64,000 nt of DNA from Sipunculus nudus (taxonomy: Eukaryota; Annelida; Sipuncula; Golfingiida; Sipunculidae): positions 69,639,556-69,703,555 of the forward strand of contig CM049310.1 of the NCBI GenBank assembly GCA_026874595.1. The letters are read 5' to 3'. Position numbers and translations under genes: made by a program. This document shows, piece by piece, positions 22,503-36,800 of this stretch. The notes beneath the pieces are model-generated. The model did no database searches and was not told the origin of the DNA. It was given only the letters and a program-made list of their open reading frames with translations. How positions within the stretch are numbered: position 1 is the stretch's first letter; each line of letters opens with the position of its first letter.

Positions 22503-23609
22503 GTAGTGCAAGTATGTGTGAAATTTTATCACTCAAATTTAATCCTGTTTTGTGTAAAAAAAGGAGGTACCTGTCAAGGGGTGCAAAAACTGCTTTAGAA
22601 TGACGTTTTTGGTGGTTATTAACCATGATTTTGACCAAAATGACATTTCCTTCAACCTGGAGACAAAAAAACTCCAACAATAAAAATCAGGACCTTGCAA
22701 AATTAATCTTTCATACAAAAATCAAAGTACTCCAACCGCTTTACACAGAATTATGCCGTTATCTCTATGCCAATGGCAGCCATATTGGATTTGCCAAAAA
22801 TGGCTGCCAGAGGGGGAAGCGGAAGTGCTTCCATTATTATTTAATTCCTTATGGTATAAATTATCTCTGAGCAAAAAGCCAAAGTTTTATCCGGAAGTGC
22901 ACTTTTATGGGGTGTTTATGCACTTAGGTCCCTCACTAAGGATATTTTGAGACACCTTTAAACAAGAGGTTATGTGGGGGAATTACTCGGGATTATGACC
23001 CAGACTGCAGAGTATAATAACGGAAAGACTCCCTCCCCCAGGATGCTCGTATATATTTAGCTCAATGTAGTACAGCACAAAGCTGTTCATTATTATCCTC
23101 AGCCTATGAATTGGAAAGTAATAAACACAATAATGTAATTGCTTGAGATTAAAAGTGTAATCTGGATATCCAAATTGATTAGGAATAAATGTGAAAAGAA
23201 CCCTGTTAAATGAGAGATGTTACAGCCGCCCCCTCTGGATCCGCGACTGCATGGCTTCAAGAAACTATATCATTTAATTATCCTGAATCTAATCAGCCAC
23301 CATCAAGGATGCAGATAGCCTCATTCTCATCATCTTGATTGGCAATTAGACACGTGACCCTCCCTCCCTGTGGCGATTTAGACATGTACGTCCAGTCTCA
23401 TTGGGTATTTAAAAATGATCATACCCATTTTAAACATTGGATATTGGGCAAGATGTCGTAGTACAAAAGTAGAAAATTAATAAAGTACAAAAGTTTGATG
23501 TCTAATAAACATACCATGTAAAGTCGTTTTCGAGCCTTATTTCGTTCACCGATCATGTTATTCCTGTGTGACATTATGACATTATTAGTGCGGATATACG
23601 TTCTCGTAA

Positions 23610-23685
<76 letters not shown>

Positions 23686-25777
23686 TGTGTGTATTTATAT
23701 ATTTATATATATACTAGTAGTATATGAGTGCTGAACGAATCCAACAGTGCTCTATTGGCCTGATGCTAAGAGCTTGTACACAGAATTTATAACGAAAATG
23801 GTTAGTTACACAGTAACACGTGTTTTCATGCTATCGCAATCGTCAGATGCGATCTTCAAAGAACGGAGCTCATTTCAAAATGCAGGCATAATCCAAATCC
23901 CCATACATTCCCACCTGACCATGAGTGAGAGCTTCGGCTCATAATAATATACTGTCTCCAACCGTTACTATCCTATCACTACATCTACTGTCCCTGCACG
24001 ACATCTACTCTCCCTGGACTAGATCTACCGTCCCTGCACTACATCTACTGTGCCTGGACTAAATCTACGGTCCCTGCACTATATGTTCCATCCCTGCATT
24101 ACATCTACCGTCCCTGGACTACATCTACTACCCTGGACTACATGTACTGCCCTTGGACTACATCTACTGTCCCTTGACTACATCTACTGCCCTGGACTAC
24201 ATCTACTGTCGCTGGACTACATCTACTGTCCCTTGACTACATCTACTGTCCCTTAACTACATCTACTGCCCTGGACTACATCTACTGTCGCTGGACTACA
24301 TCTACTGTCCCTGTACTACATCTACTGTCCCTGGACTACATCTACTGTCCCTGGACTACATCTACTGTCCCTGGACTACATCTTACGTCCCTGCACTACA
24401 TCTAACGTCCCTGCCCTACATCTACTGTCCTTGGAATACATCTAACGTCCCCACTGTCCCTGGACTACATCTACCGTCTTTGGACTACATCTTATGTCCC
24501 TGCAATACATCCACTGTCCCTGCACTACATCTTCTGCCCCTGGATTACATTCACTGTCCAATCACTACATCTACTGTCACTGCATTACATCTACTGTCCC
24601 TGGACACATCTACTGTCCCTGCACGACATCTATCGTCCCTGCTCAACACCTACCGTTTCTGGACTATATCTACCCTCTTTGCACTATATCTACTGTCCCT
24701 GGACAACATCTACCGTCCATGCACTACATCTACTGTTCCTGCACTACATCCACCGTCGCTGCACTACCTCTACTTTCCCTGTAGTACATCTACTGTCCCT
24801 AGACTACATCTTATGTCTCAGGACTACATCTACCGTCCCTGCAGTACATCTACTGTCCTTGCCTCACATCTACCGTCTCTGCACTACATTAACCGTCTCT
24901 GCACTGCATCTAATGTCCTTAGGCAACATCTTACGTCCCTCGACCACATTTACTGTCCCTGCAGTTTATCTATTGTTCCTGCACTACATCTACTGTCCCT
25001 GCACTACATCTAACGTCTCTGCACTACATCTACTGTCCCTGGACTACATCTACTGTCCCTGGACTACATCTACTGTCCCTGGACTACATCTAACGTCTCT
25101 GCACTACATCTACTGTCCCTGGACTACATCTACTGTCCCTTGACTTCATCTACATTTCCTGGACTACATTTACTATCCCTCTACTACATCTACTGTCCTT
25201 GAACTACCTCCCAGTAAATCATACTCTTGTGTTTGCGGCGCAATTAGCCACGTTTGGATAAAATCCATGTAGCAACAAAATAATAGAAATGCTCAGCCAG
25301 TAACTGTACGATCATATTCATCTGCAGTCGTTCATAACCAATATTTCTGACATTCATGACATCGCGTTACACTTGTTTCAGTTGTTGCAGGAAAATTATT
25401 TTAAAAACTGAAAATCATGCAGAATCATGGGAAATTAATATTGTTTAATTGCTTTCATTACAGCGTGCATGGGACTGCCTAGGCTAAATAAGTTATATAG
25501 GAGATTCAAAGAATGACAGTTGCAAAACCGATCAGTTATATTGCGTTTTTTTTCTTTCAACCCAATCAAGCATGTTCTAAAACAGCTTATTAGATATCTT
25601 TAGTTTCGCATATTGGAAGCATAACAGAAATTATTAACCATTAAAATACGACTGTCGGGTCTGTTAGGTAGTGGCTACATGAGAAAGCACACATTTATAA
25701 ACGTCATTATAGTCATGCCAATCCGGAGACAAAAAATTATGGCTGTGTGTGAGCTATTATTTATGATGATGATGATG

Positions 25778-25808
<31 letters not shown>

Positions 25809-26293
25809 GAATTCAATTGAAGATGAAACCACTGTAGCACAGAAAATTTAATTAATCTGTTGCTCCTAGCATCCAGACAAAGGTAAGCCCGCGATTAAAT
25901 ATCTTTAAACGATGTTTATACGTGAATATGGATATTACACTTATATGTAATGGCATTGAACCATGTTTAGAAATAATATTAAAGTGCCTGAAGCGGGCTA
26001 TGGTTTGACTTGCTTACAACCTCCGGCGCTAAAATGAAATTTTATTAACATAAACAACTACGACACATTCTGCAAAGCTTTACATTTGTTAAAACTGAAT
26101 ATAAAGTTTGCATTCCTATGTTTTCATCCTTGAATGGCAATTTTATTCAGGGGTCGCAATAACGCCTTTCCGCCTGTATCAGACAGCAGTGGCGTCAGAT
26201 TTTCTTCCAGGGTGGGGGGATGACTTTGTATATATCTACACAAACACATATATATATACTTTTTTTCAGCGTCTCTGAGTGACATATTCAACT

Positions 26294-26341
<48 letters not shown>

Positions 26342-29300
26342 GTATGTTATATAATGTTTTAGAAAATTAAGTTATGTTGTGAATTCTAAGCAAGGTTTAG
26401 CTAAATATAAAATTGTTTAGTAAATGGATCCAATCTTTAATTCTATTTATTAATATATTTCATTCGCAATATTATAATATTATTCTCTGAAAAGTGTGTG
26501 TGTGTGGGGGGGGGGGGGTGATTACATTGACCAACCCCCCCCCCCCCCTTACCAAAAAGTACCCCCCACCCCCAATATTGACGCCCCTGTGACAGTCAGA
26601 TACATGCAGGTAAAGGCGTTTTGCAGTTTTTACTAATCCGTTGGAAAGGTGAACACTTGGGTGTTTTCCGCATTAGTACGGCTAATAAGTACTAACAAAT
26701 AAACAAATAAACGAAAGATTTTACAGATGGTATTCAACCAATGTCCTTTATTTCCTATCGTTTCTGATAAAAATGGTCAATAATTTCTTATACTTTCCGG
26801 CTTTTAGGCCCTCATCTCCAATATTTTCCTGGGTTATTTTCACTGCACAATCGTGTTTCTGATATGGCAGTTTTACTTTTGAAAATATTGATTTCTTTTT
26901 GCATGCAGAATGGCATGAAAGATGGCGGAAATAGGTTTACACTTAGCAAAGTGAACCTGGAATTTCGATATGATGGTTGGATACATCTTAAGCGGAAAGG
27001 CAACTTTTTCTTTGGAAGGCAAAACTCTACTTACGCCCTTCCCTTTACAATCCCTGTTATTAATTAGCGCCATATCGGCCCTCTGACATTACGACCAGAT
27101 TATTGGCTGACAGGGTGCCTTTACATCTAGGTCTGAGGAACGAATTATAAGACCCCATGAGGATGCAGATATTTTCGTCATTTTTGACAACACCTCATGG
27201 CCTACAGCTACACTGTCAATTGACATAAAAACCAGACTAAACGTTAGTATTTTTAGTGTACTTTCTTACAACATCAAACATGAACGAGAAAAGTTCCGTT
27301 TTAACTCAGCATATGGGTTAACCCCTCGGCATGTTTGTTGAATTTTAGCCGCATGAATACGATCATGGTTCGCACAGGTTACAGGAGGCAGCCAGCTTGT
27401 ACGCGATACAGGAAATGAATCGTTACCATAGAGACAGGGTTTCAGTTTGGGTTGTAAGTTCACATGTTTTGTCTTGTGTTATTTTGTATCATTCGAAGCA
27501 TAATGTTAAGATTATGGGCTGTTTACCACAATATGAATGCAACATGATGGAAGACCACTGCGATGCATTCCTCGATTGTGCTTGTATCACGACTCAAGTA
27601 GGCTTACCAGCCCAATCATTATTGCCTACTGAGTCGGGTTGTCACGGCTAGTTATTGAAATTCATTTATAACTAACTATATTAATTTTTATCCTTATATA
27701 AACATGTTTCATTTTAAATCATAGCGCTCCAAAAAAGAGTCATTTAACCATTTGATAAGCTCCACCGAGTCAACCATTATTGCAGCTCTCCAGACTCCAA
27801 ATTTGTTTATTGACTCGGTTGTTTTCCGAACTTCCTGAATAATTAATGCTACCTGATGCTACCTTAATAATATTACTTCCGGCAATTTACGAAGGTGGGG
27901 TTTTATAATCGCCTAGTTTGTTGTGCCTGTATTTCCGAGGTATATTTTTGAAAGTTCTCAATGAATTAGGCCGATATAATGTGCAAGCATGGGCCAGGGG
28001 CTAACATGGGCTTAAATTTTCCACGCATCGGGATGCATGCAAAGCCGTCAGTGCATCCGGTGCCAAAGGTTTGCTGTGCCGGGGCGTTAACTCAGACTGT
28101 CAGCGATACACGAAGGCCAGGCCAACACGAGACCACAGATCTAAAAGTCTTCAAAAACTATGTGCATTTTACTTAAACACTTGAATCGCCGCACAGAAGT
28201 AAAATGGTTAGAGTCGGAACTCTGCCTTATGTTTGAGATGCTAACCCCCCCCCCCCCCCCCCCCCGAAAAAGCTATAGGATTTAAGGGGGGAGTGTTTAT
28301 GCCTGAATCCGCAATCCGTGTCTCTATTATAGATCTCCTTATAAAGATTTACATATGAAATTTACAATATAAACATGGCTCTCGAAAACGCTTTGTTTCA
28401 AAAAATAAAAACCAGATGGCGTTGCTTTTCATCAGAGGAGTGTTATACCGTAAACTAGCAAAACATCCCTACTGTCTATCTCGAAAATAATCATTCGATC
28501 ATAACAGTCGATGCTTTGTATATGAATATCCTATACTTTGAACTCTAGTATTTCTTAACCTACAGGTGATCGTACAAAGAGCCTTGGCCGCGAAGAATCT
28601 GTCTCACGCCAAAGGAGGCGCCATATTGGCTGGATACCTGAAGCTGCTTCCTCTGTTCTTTATGGTGTTACCCGGAATGATCAGCCGCGCACTTTTTCCC
28701 GGTAGGTTAAACCTCTAGCGAACATGATGTAAAGAATATGCTGTAAACAACATGAAATATGCAATATGTAGACAATATGTTGTAATCAATATGGTGTAAA
28801 CAATATAATGTAATATTATGATTTATAAGGTGCTGTTTTGTGATGTATAACTAAGAAATGTATTTTATGATGGCTCTTAAAATGGAGTTATTGCTCACGC
28901 TTTAGGGTGCCCACTTTGAGACAGTTCATATTTGTGTATCTGAGTGTTGTTTTAATGATTATACCGCTTATAGAAATGTCCGGTGTATTACCTTATGGTT
29001 TCAGAGAAGATACTTAGGGCGTAAATGTCCTCACAGTGGCTTAAACTTGATACCAAAGACCGACAAAAAAATTTGTAATATCCGTTTGGCAAATCATTTT
29101 GTCCCTTAACAGAATAAATCATCTATACCTGCCTCGTCCTGTGAAGTGTACACTATCTATTGATTAAATTCCTTATTTGTTCTGGCAGGGCCGTTTAGTT
29201 TCATATATGTTATCAACTTATCATGTTAATTATATTTTAAATTCATTAAAATCGTTTTAATTTATCTAAAAGAACTTTTTTGTGAATTTTCACAGACGAG

Positions 29301-31505
29301 GTTGCTTGTGCAGACAAAGACATTTGCAGTAAAGTGTGCAATAACCCGGTGGGCTGCTCAAACATCGCTTACCCTAAACTGGTAATCCAGCTTCTGCCCA
29401 CAGGTAAGTTTACCAGAATTTCATATAGAAATAGAATACAATATAAGCAAATAACAATGTCTGAGGAACGTTCGTGCTAAACATTTGATTAAACATGTTG
29501 TTTTTGAACAGGCTCGGTGGTCGTGGGCGGTATTCCCGGGAAACTTTGTCCGTTATTTGTCGGAAACCAGCATTAAGTTTCTTGGTGGTGCTAGACAATG
29601 AGATCTTTGCCATTCAGAAGCGGGAGACTGAATTACATAACGATCTCCTGTTACTTGAGCGGATGACGGCTGCAGATGGCACCGTCATTGCTGGAGAATT
29701 CAACACTAGTTATGTACTTGTAAAAATGGGAAGGAGTGAATAGATATCCTCCTCGGATGGCTCCTGTGACACGTTCGGAAACAGTGGCGTCAATCGATCT
29801 TCAAGGGGGGGGGGGGGGGGACCCGCAGGCCAGGAAAGATAATCTTAGTATAAATAATCAAAAATTTAATATATACATATACCTTTTAATGTCTGTGTGA
29901 CAAATTTCATATATATTTCAATTAAGTAATAGGTTTTTAGCTCAGCTGACTGAGAGTCATCCGAGCTATAGCGATGGGTCTTTTCCGTCGTCCTTCGTTC
30001 GTGTCGTCCGTCAGTTTCCAGGGCACAAATCATAACTGTTAGTCATAGAATCATCACCATCACCTCATTTGGTTAGAGTTCAGGCTTCTGTACAGGACCA
30101 TAGGACAACCAGTACCAAACACATAAATGCATCTAGAACACACTATACCAATACCAACAAGTCAACCAGCTGAGCGTCATGACCCATGCGTCACTTGTTA
30201 TGTGCAGAATTAATGTAAGTTTTCTGCTATCGATATCTTAAGATGAAAGCTGTAAATTGTAATATATTCAAATGATATATTAAAACTATGAAAATAAGTA
30301 CATTTACCCTTGACTAACTGTTTTGAATTTGCATATAGAAATGTTTAACCTGTTTTCAGAATGTTAATAACTTTTTTTTTTGGTCAAATGTATCTTATTA
30401 TATAACTTTAGGCACTTTTTTTTCATTATTGCCTTAATAAATGGTACAGGCCAAAATAATTACATATATTACACAGTAAAATATATACCTATCAGGTTTT
30501 AGTTTATGCTCCTTTGAAAATGGAAAATTTAAATTCCTACACCAATTTAACGTGTATCATTATACTTCAGCTTATCCCCACTTTCTTCCTGTGTTCATAC
30601 ATCCCCGTGGTTATTTTATGCACATATATCTGTCACATATCTGAAAAACAGTTAATTCTAGAAATATTTTATCATGAGAGGCTCCTGCATCTTTAATAAA
30701 GACCAAAAAAGAGTTCCGTGTTAGTTCAGCAATCATATATTTAATGTTTGTTTATTAGTAGTAAACAGGGCCATTTTCTCTTAGCCTTTACAACTGCTTT
30801 CAGGTACATAAATATTATTTTCTGAACAGCAGAAGGAATGATTACATTGACCATCCCCCCTTTGCCAAAAAGTGGTGGTGGTGGGGGAGAGGGATTCATC
30901 CCCCCCCCCCCCCCAACCATTCCTGTATTGACGCCCCTTTTCGGAAAGTCTTATTTTTCATATCTTTTCATTATTTTATTCTTTCAAATATTCAAATTAA
31001 GTTTAATCTGGATTCTCAGTTTTGAAGATCCCGCATTATATAGCCTTTTTGAGACTGTATTAGGAATTAAGTTCTACGTTAACGTTGTTAGGCCATTTCT
31101 TATCGCCTGATGGATTACTTCATTGTTTCAACCGTGTCACATTTCCAGATAATGTCTAGGACATAATGGTAAATGTATCCGTCTAATTTAGTTTTCAAAC
31201 TAAGTTACCCGCCCTCTGCTTTGCTTCATGTGGCGGGTAGTTGGGTCACCTACGTCAACGGTGACATTGTAACAAATATTACCCATTATATATTCAAGTG
31301 AATGACAAGGTCTGACAGCTGCGGGTTACCGAGTTCAACATCTATTTCTTCATACTGACAAGTTGCTGCTACTCTCCACTCTTCCTACAACATCAAAATG
31401 AAAGACTATTTGCCCCCTCCCCTGGGAACATCTGCCACTTAGGTTTCATTCCTCATTTTCACATTTTTGTACACGTCGGTGATAGTATTTCGGGTAAATG
31501 CTTCT

Positions 31506-31551
<46 letters not shown>

Positions 31552-33829
31552 CATTATATGTTTGTTATTACGTCACAAAGGCACCAAAGAAATAAAAATC
31601 AAGGAAGGTTTTTCATACATTGAAAGTTAATCTACGTGTATCCAGGCATTTCTGGAAATCGCTATTTCTGGCTAATTCTATCAATAGGGCTCCGCGGGCT
31701 GCTGTTGGCGGTCATGATGTCCGCCATCATGTCCTCGCTAACATCGATTTTTAACAGTGCCAGCACGCTCTTCACCATGGACATCTGGTACAAGATTCGG
31801 CGTCAGGCGGGCGAAAGGGAATTACTTATCGTGGGCAGGTGAGCCCTTTTCTTAAGGACTTTGCTTTTTGTACTTATTTTGTTCAACCTCCTCTTCTTCC
31901 AGACACAATGAGACGTTAAAATCACTTTCCTACGTCACTGGCAGCCAATATTCTTAATTCGATTTTACGGTTTCACACTATCACACCTACTGTTTTAAAA
32001 ATATCATATGATTTGCAAAAGATATTCCGTCTGCTCGAAATGAAAGTTTGTTAATAGTCTAGACATTTATATTTTTTTTAAACCAAACCGGGAACAAATT
32101 GCATCAGAAATGATTTTTGTTGTATGAAAATCAGAAAATTCTAGGGAATAACATATCAAAAGTCCCAAAAAAATCCTATTGGGAAAAGTCATTTAATTTA
32201 ATGATTTAATTGGCTTATTAGCGATTATTATCTGATACTAGATAAATTATTTTTGGTGACACTGCAGAAATAAGTCACTGTGATCCAACATGTTTAGATG
32301 TGACAGACCATTGGATGGCTATATTGAAAATGGTCCACTATTCTAGATGAATTCTCCAAAAAACTACAGTTAAAACTACATACTTATCTGCACATTGTCA
32401 TATTAAATTTGGTATTTACCCCTATGAGTGACCACTAATAAGAAAGACCTCTTCATTGCCTGTCCTTTGAATCTGATTAAGATGTTAATCTTACCAATAA
32501 TAACGCTTTAAAATATACTGGCCAGGGCAGGGCTCGACAACAGCAGTTGCCCACTTGCCCAAGGGGTTAGGAATATCGTAAGAACACAATATTCCATTGT
32601 CTTAAAGATTCCCACTGGGCCAACGTTACTCTGGACACAGTCTTAGGGAATATCACATACAGTATAAATCATATAGAAATGGGAGCAAGGTTATTTTTAT
32701 ATCACGATATGTATATCACACGGATTATAGGATTTTCGACATCATGGAATATTTGGCATTAGAATGGCATTTGAATTGCAGTTTAATGTGTCTAACCTTG
32801 GTAATTAACCTGTTGCTAATTTAAATTTGTATATTGTACTAACTTTAATAATCTGGTCAACGCAATAAGAAATTTTAATAACCATCGAGACATGATGGAA
32901 CACTTAAACATTTAGATTAAGGAATGACACCACTTATAGTATAAAGTCTTTCTTCCAAACCCCCGCCAGGATTGACTGTTGAAATGCTTCCATTTAATTC
33001 AATGTAATAATCTGAGGCTTACAAAACTTTGTGAAGCTTATACATATATTTCAATTTTGCTTTTAGCATTCCCGTTTTTTAATGGGGATAATCAAACAGG
33101 AAAAAATATACGGATGTCCCAGCTGAAATCAATGTAAGACATGGTGAAGCGTATATTTCAATGAGGCTTGGTCAGGGTATGCCCACAGGTAATCATGAGC
33201 AGGGAAGAAAGATTGAAGCCAAAATTGACAAGAAATGATCATTTGAAATGGGGGGAAAAGTACGTTAAAAACATAATCATGTTAGGAACCAATAATTACC
33301 TGTCATGTAAAAATGAACTGATACGAGTCCCTGAAATATTATATCGCGTGTGAATGTTAACAGCAGACAGACTAAGAGGATATTTTTTTTTCAGATTTAC
33401 TCTTCGCATTTTTACTGAAGAGTCAATAACTGGATGTAATACGTGCCTGATTGAACAACTGTTGTGTTGCCTTAAATATACCTATAACATTAATTTAGTT
33501 CAGTCTGTGTAACATGTAAGATGTGTTAATTAATCAAGCTGGGATTCATATTTTCAATTTACATCTTGACCTAGAGGCATGCATTGAACTTGGAAAGTGT
33601 GGCATTAGTGATACCCAAATATCCCCAAACCTTGGCAAAAATCCCCTTTTAAATTCAAAATACTCAGAAAATACTGAATTAGAAAAAAATATATGATTAA
33701 CTTTTTAGTTGTCCAAATGGTCCTGTTTTAACCGGGAGCAGTGGCAAATGTAATTAATCAACAAGACAGATTTGAACATGAGACCAAGAGGGAAAGGATA
33801 TCAGTTTCAATTTCTGCCTAATTAATAAG

Positions 33830-33883
<54 letters not shown>

Positions 33884-36800
33884 TATATATAATTATAATC
33901 CTTTGTGCTTCGTCCATGTTAGTCCGGCCGTCCATCCGCTAGCTCCTTCGTTTTGATAACCCCAGTGACTAAAACTTATAATTCAGCAAACAGTGTTCTA
34001 ATATGGCTATACTCTGGTCTAAATCTGGGGACAGTCGGGAATTTTATTTTCTGGTTTGAAATTAATGATAACCATTGAAATCCTACCAATATCGTACCTG
34101 ATGGTAAGGGACTTTTTTAACAAAGCAGTAACTTTCCTGTTAAGTTTAGATCAGTTTAACCTGTGTCGATCGTCCGTTTGACTGTCTGTAACGTTTAACA
34201 GGTACGGCTTTAAGTCACACTCAAGCTTATACACAACTTCAGCCAAGAGCAAAAGTCCACTCCGAAAATACAGGAAAGGGTTGTATCATGGTTACCTGCA
34301 AAGGTTTCACTTAGAACAAAAATGAATCTATGCAAAAATATAATCAGTCTTCTTGAAATTGACAAATATTACTCTACATATTGGGTTATTTAGATATTTA
34401 AATAGTATATGAAACGTAGAAACTTATTTGTGTTTTATTGGTAGTTCCACCCTGCTTCGTACGCCTTTGTAATAGTAAAAAGATTTCACAAATTGATTGT
34501 TAGCAGGTCGTCATGACCTGGACGTCACTTGTTTTTGTGTTGAGTTTTAACACAATTCTTGATTGTTCAAATTAGCTGAGCGTCAGGACCTTCAGGTCAC
34601 GTGTTATTTGTGTTGTATTTTAAACACCAGGGTAGCTATAGTGTTCCTGTGTGGAGTCAGCATCCTGTGGGTCCCGATGGTACAGTCCTCCGCCGGCGGT
34701 CAACTGTTCGTGTATATCCAGGCTATACAGGGTTACCTGGGCACCCCAGTAGGAGCCCTGTTCTTAATAGCCATTTTATGGAAGCGCATGAACGAACAGG
34801 TAAGGTAATCTGGATTAGGAGATAATTACAGATTTGCTGATCGTAAGAAGTAAGAATCCGCTCATTTTTCAAATTATAACAAGAAATGTGACTTATTTTT
34901 GGAGGTAACCGTCACGATTACTAATATACTAGCTTGACTAAGTATGCATGTACATCTGTAGAACTGCATTCCGGTTTCGAACTATATGACAGGGCAGTAG
35001 CATACGCTTCCTTTCACTTATATCCTTGAGTTAACTAGACCTGGTGACTACTGCACCTACTGGTCCTGGATGTCTTATCGACCCCATTTTTGTGTCATAC
35101 CAGCACTCTAGTCCAGCGGTTAAGCCCCCGTATTTGGAGGAATTATGCAAAAAATGAAAGAAGCATGAAAGTTTCCAAAACTGTTCTTTGGAGCTTAATT
35201 GATGAGTTTCAGATATAGGGCCAAGCTGAAAATAAATTATCTTGGCCAAAATCCAAGATGGCGGCCAAGATGGCCGCCGGATTTAAAAAATGTCAATAAC
35301 TCGAGTTATAATGTCGCTAGAAAGCATTGCAAGTACTCTATTATTATGTTTTTTGGGCAAAGAAATTCAATTTTTGAGGTTCAAAACCTCTCCAGGTACT
35401 CATTTTTTGTTTTTATAACAAGAGTTCGGTAATATTCCCATTAGGTCAGCGGTTAAGCTGCATATATAAAAGAATTGTGTAAAAGATAAAAAAGAAGAAT
35501 GAAACTTGGAATAATAGTAGTCCAGATAAAACTCAGTATTTTCAGATATGAGGCCAAGCGGAATTCAGAATATCTTGGTCAAAATCCAAGATGGCGGACA
35601 AGATGGCCGCCGGATTATGAAATAACAATATATGCGGTGTTATTTGTCCTAGAATATATTGCAAGTGCACTATTTCTGTGTTCTTGGGGTCGAGAAATTC
35701 ATTTATATGGGTTTCAAGTCAGTATAATGACTCTGTGAATAAAATATGGTTTTATTTGGTATTATAATTGTACTTAATTGTCTTTTTCATGCACATGGAA
35801 CGGCAAAACTTATTTGTTGAATCCTGTTCTGAAATTTAATACATATGGTTATTTCAAATATTTGAACACTGTGTCTCTTTCAATGCATTGAGTGGTAAAA
35901 AACGCTCGGCTCTCTCCACTGGCGACGAAGGTTCTATAATCGGTGTTGCTATGGGAGTTTGTTGTAGTGGTTCTCCTTGACTTCTGATTCTAACCATCCC
36001 TACTGAACGGGGTTCGAAGTGGGGGCCTGCAACTCCGATGTCCAAAGCCGTTACAACTAGGCGACGTCCTACCCCTTGATATGCTATATTTGTAATGTTG
36101 TGATTGTGCATGCGGAATCAGCAAACCTGCAGATACTTGTGCAGTTTGTAATTTACCTGCTACTTTGGTGATATGGTAAGATTAGCTGACATCGCCTTTG
36201 AATTTACCGTTACTGCTTAAAATACTTCATTTGCTTACATAATGCACACATTTTATATTACTTACATGTATTTATAAATATAATTACAAAAAAATATTAA
36301 CTACATTTATTTGAAAAATAATTAACACCATGTGCACATGATTGACACCAACACATCATGCAAAATGAATTCAAACTCGTTAAATTCGAAAAAAGTTTTA
36401 TATCACAAAAATAGCAGTAACGGGAAAACGTAGTGATATTTTATTTATACATGTTAATTATTTTGTACGAGCATCATCATAACATCACAATATTAGCAAT
36501 CTGCAAAGGTATCTTTATATATGTTAATTTTATATCATGCATTTATCACCATAGCACAAAGGTAGCATACAGCAACATCTTATGCTCCTCTAAATGTTTG
36601 CTGATTCTGTCTTCATGCCAGCATACAGTGTGAAAGCCATCACCTAATGGCAAAAGAAGCAAAGAATCTGTACATCAAACTCGTGTGAGCGTCTACATAT
36701 GTGCGTATCCTGTCATGCATGCATGTAGTCTAAATAATTTATGGATACGATTTTCCGTGGAAACACGCATGGTGTTCAAATACATGTAACCAGTACATGT

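Noticed and set aside
24050-25143. Open frames of 154-177 codons reading [12 protein letters not shown]-like repeats
   Set aside because: They run through the 20-bp minisatellite in three frames at once; no start context, splice context or protein family.
23976-25210. CRISPR-like array
   Set aside because: Units are contiguous without spacers and the genome is eukaryotic.
26187-26589. 8-bp target duplication for this CAGTGGCGTCA element
   Set aside because: Flanking 8-mers TCAGACAG and TGACAGTC do not match; the element is kept only as probable.
27266-27651. Short frames (65-84 codons) on both strands
   Set aside because: No homology recognised, no splice signals, and the SLC5 exons on both sides join without them.
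36000-36090. tRNA- or SINE-like look (GGGGTTCGAAGT near 36010)
   Set aside because: Only a partial B-box-like word; no cloverleaf or A box at the right spacing, and the stretch belongs to a dispersed repeat pair.
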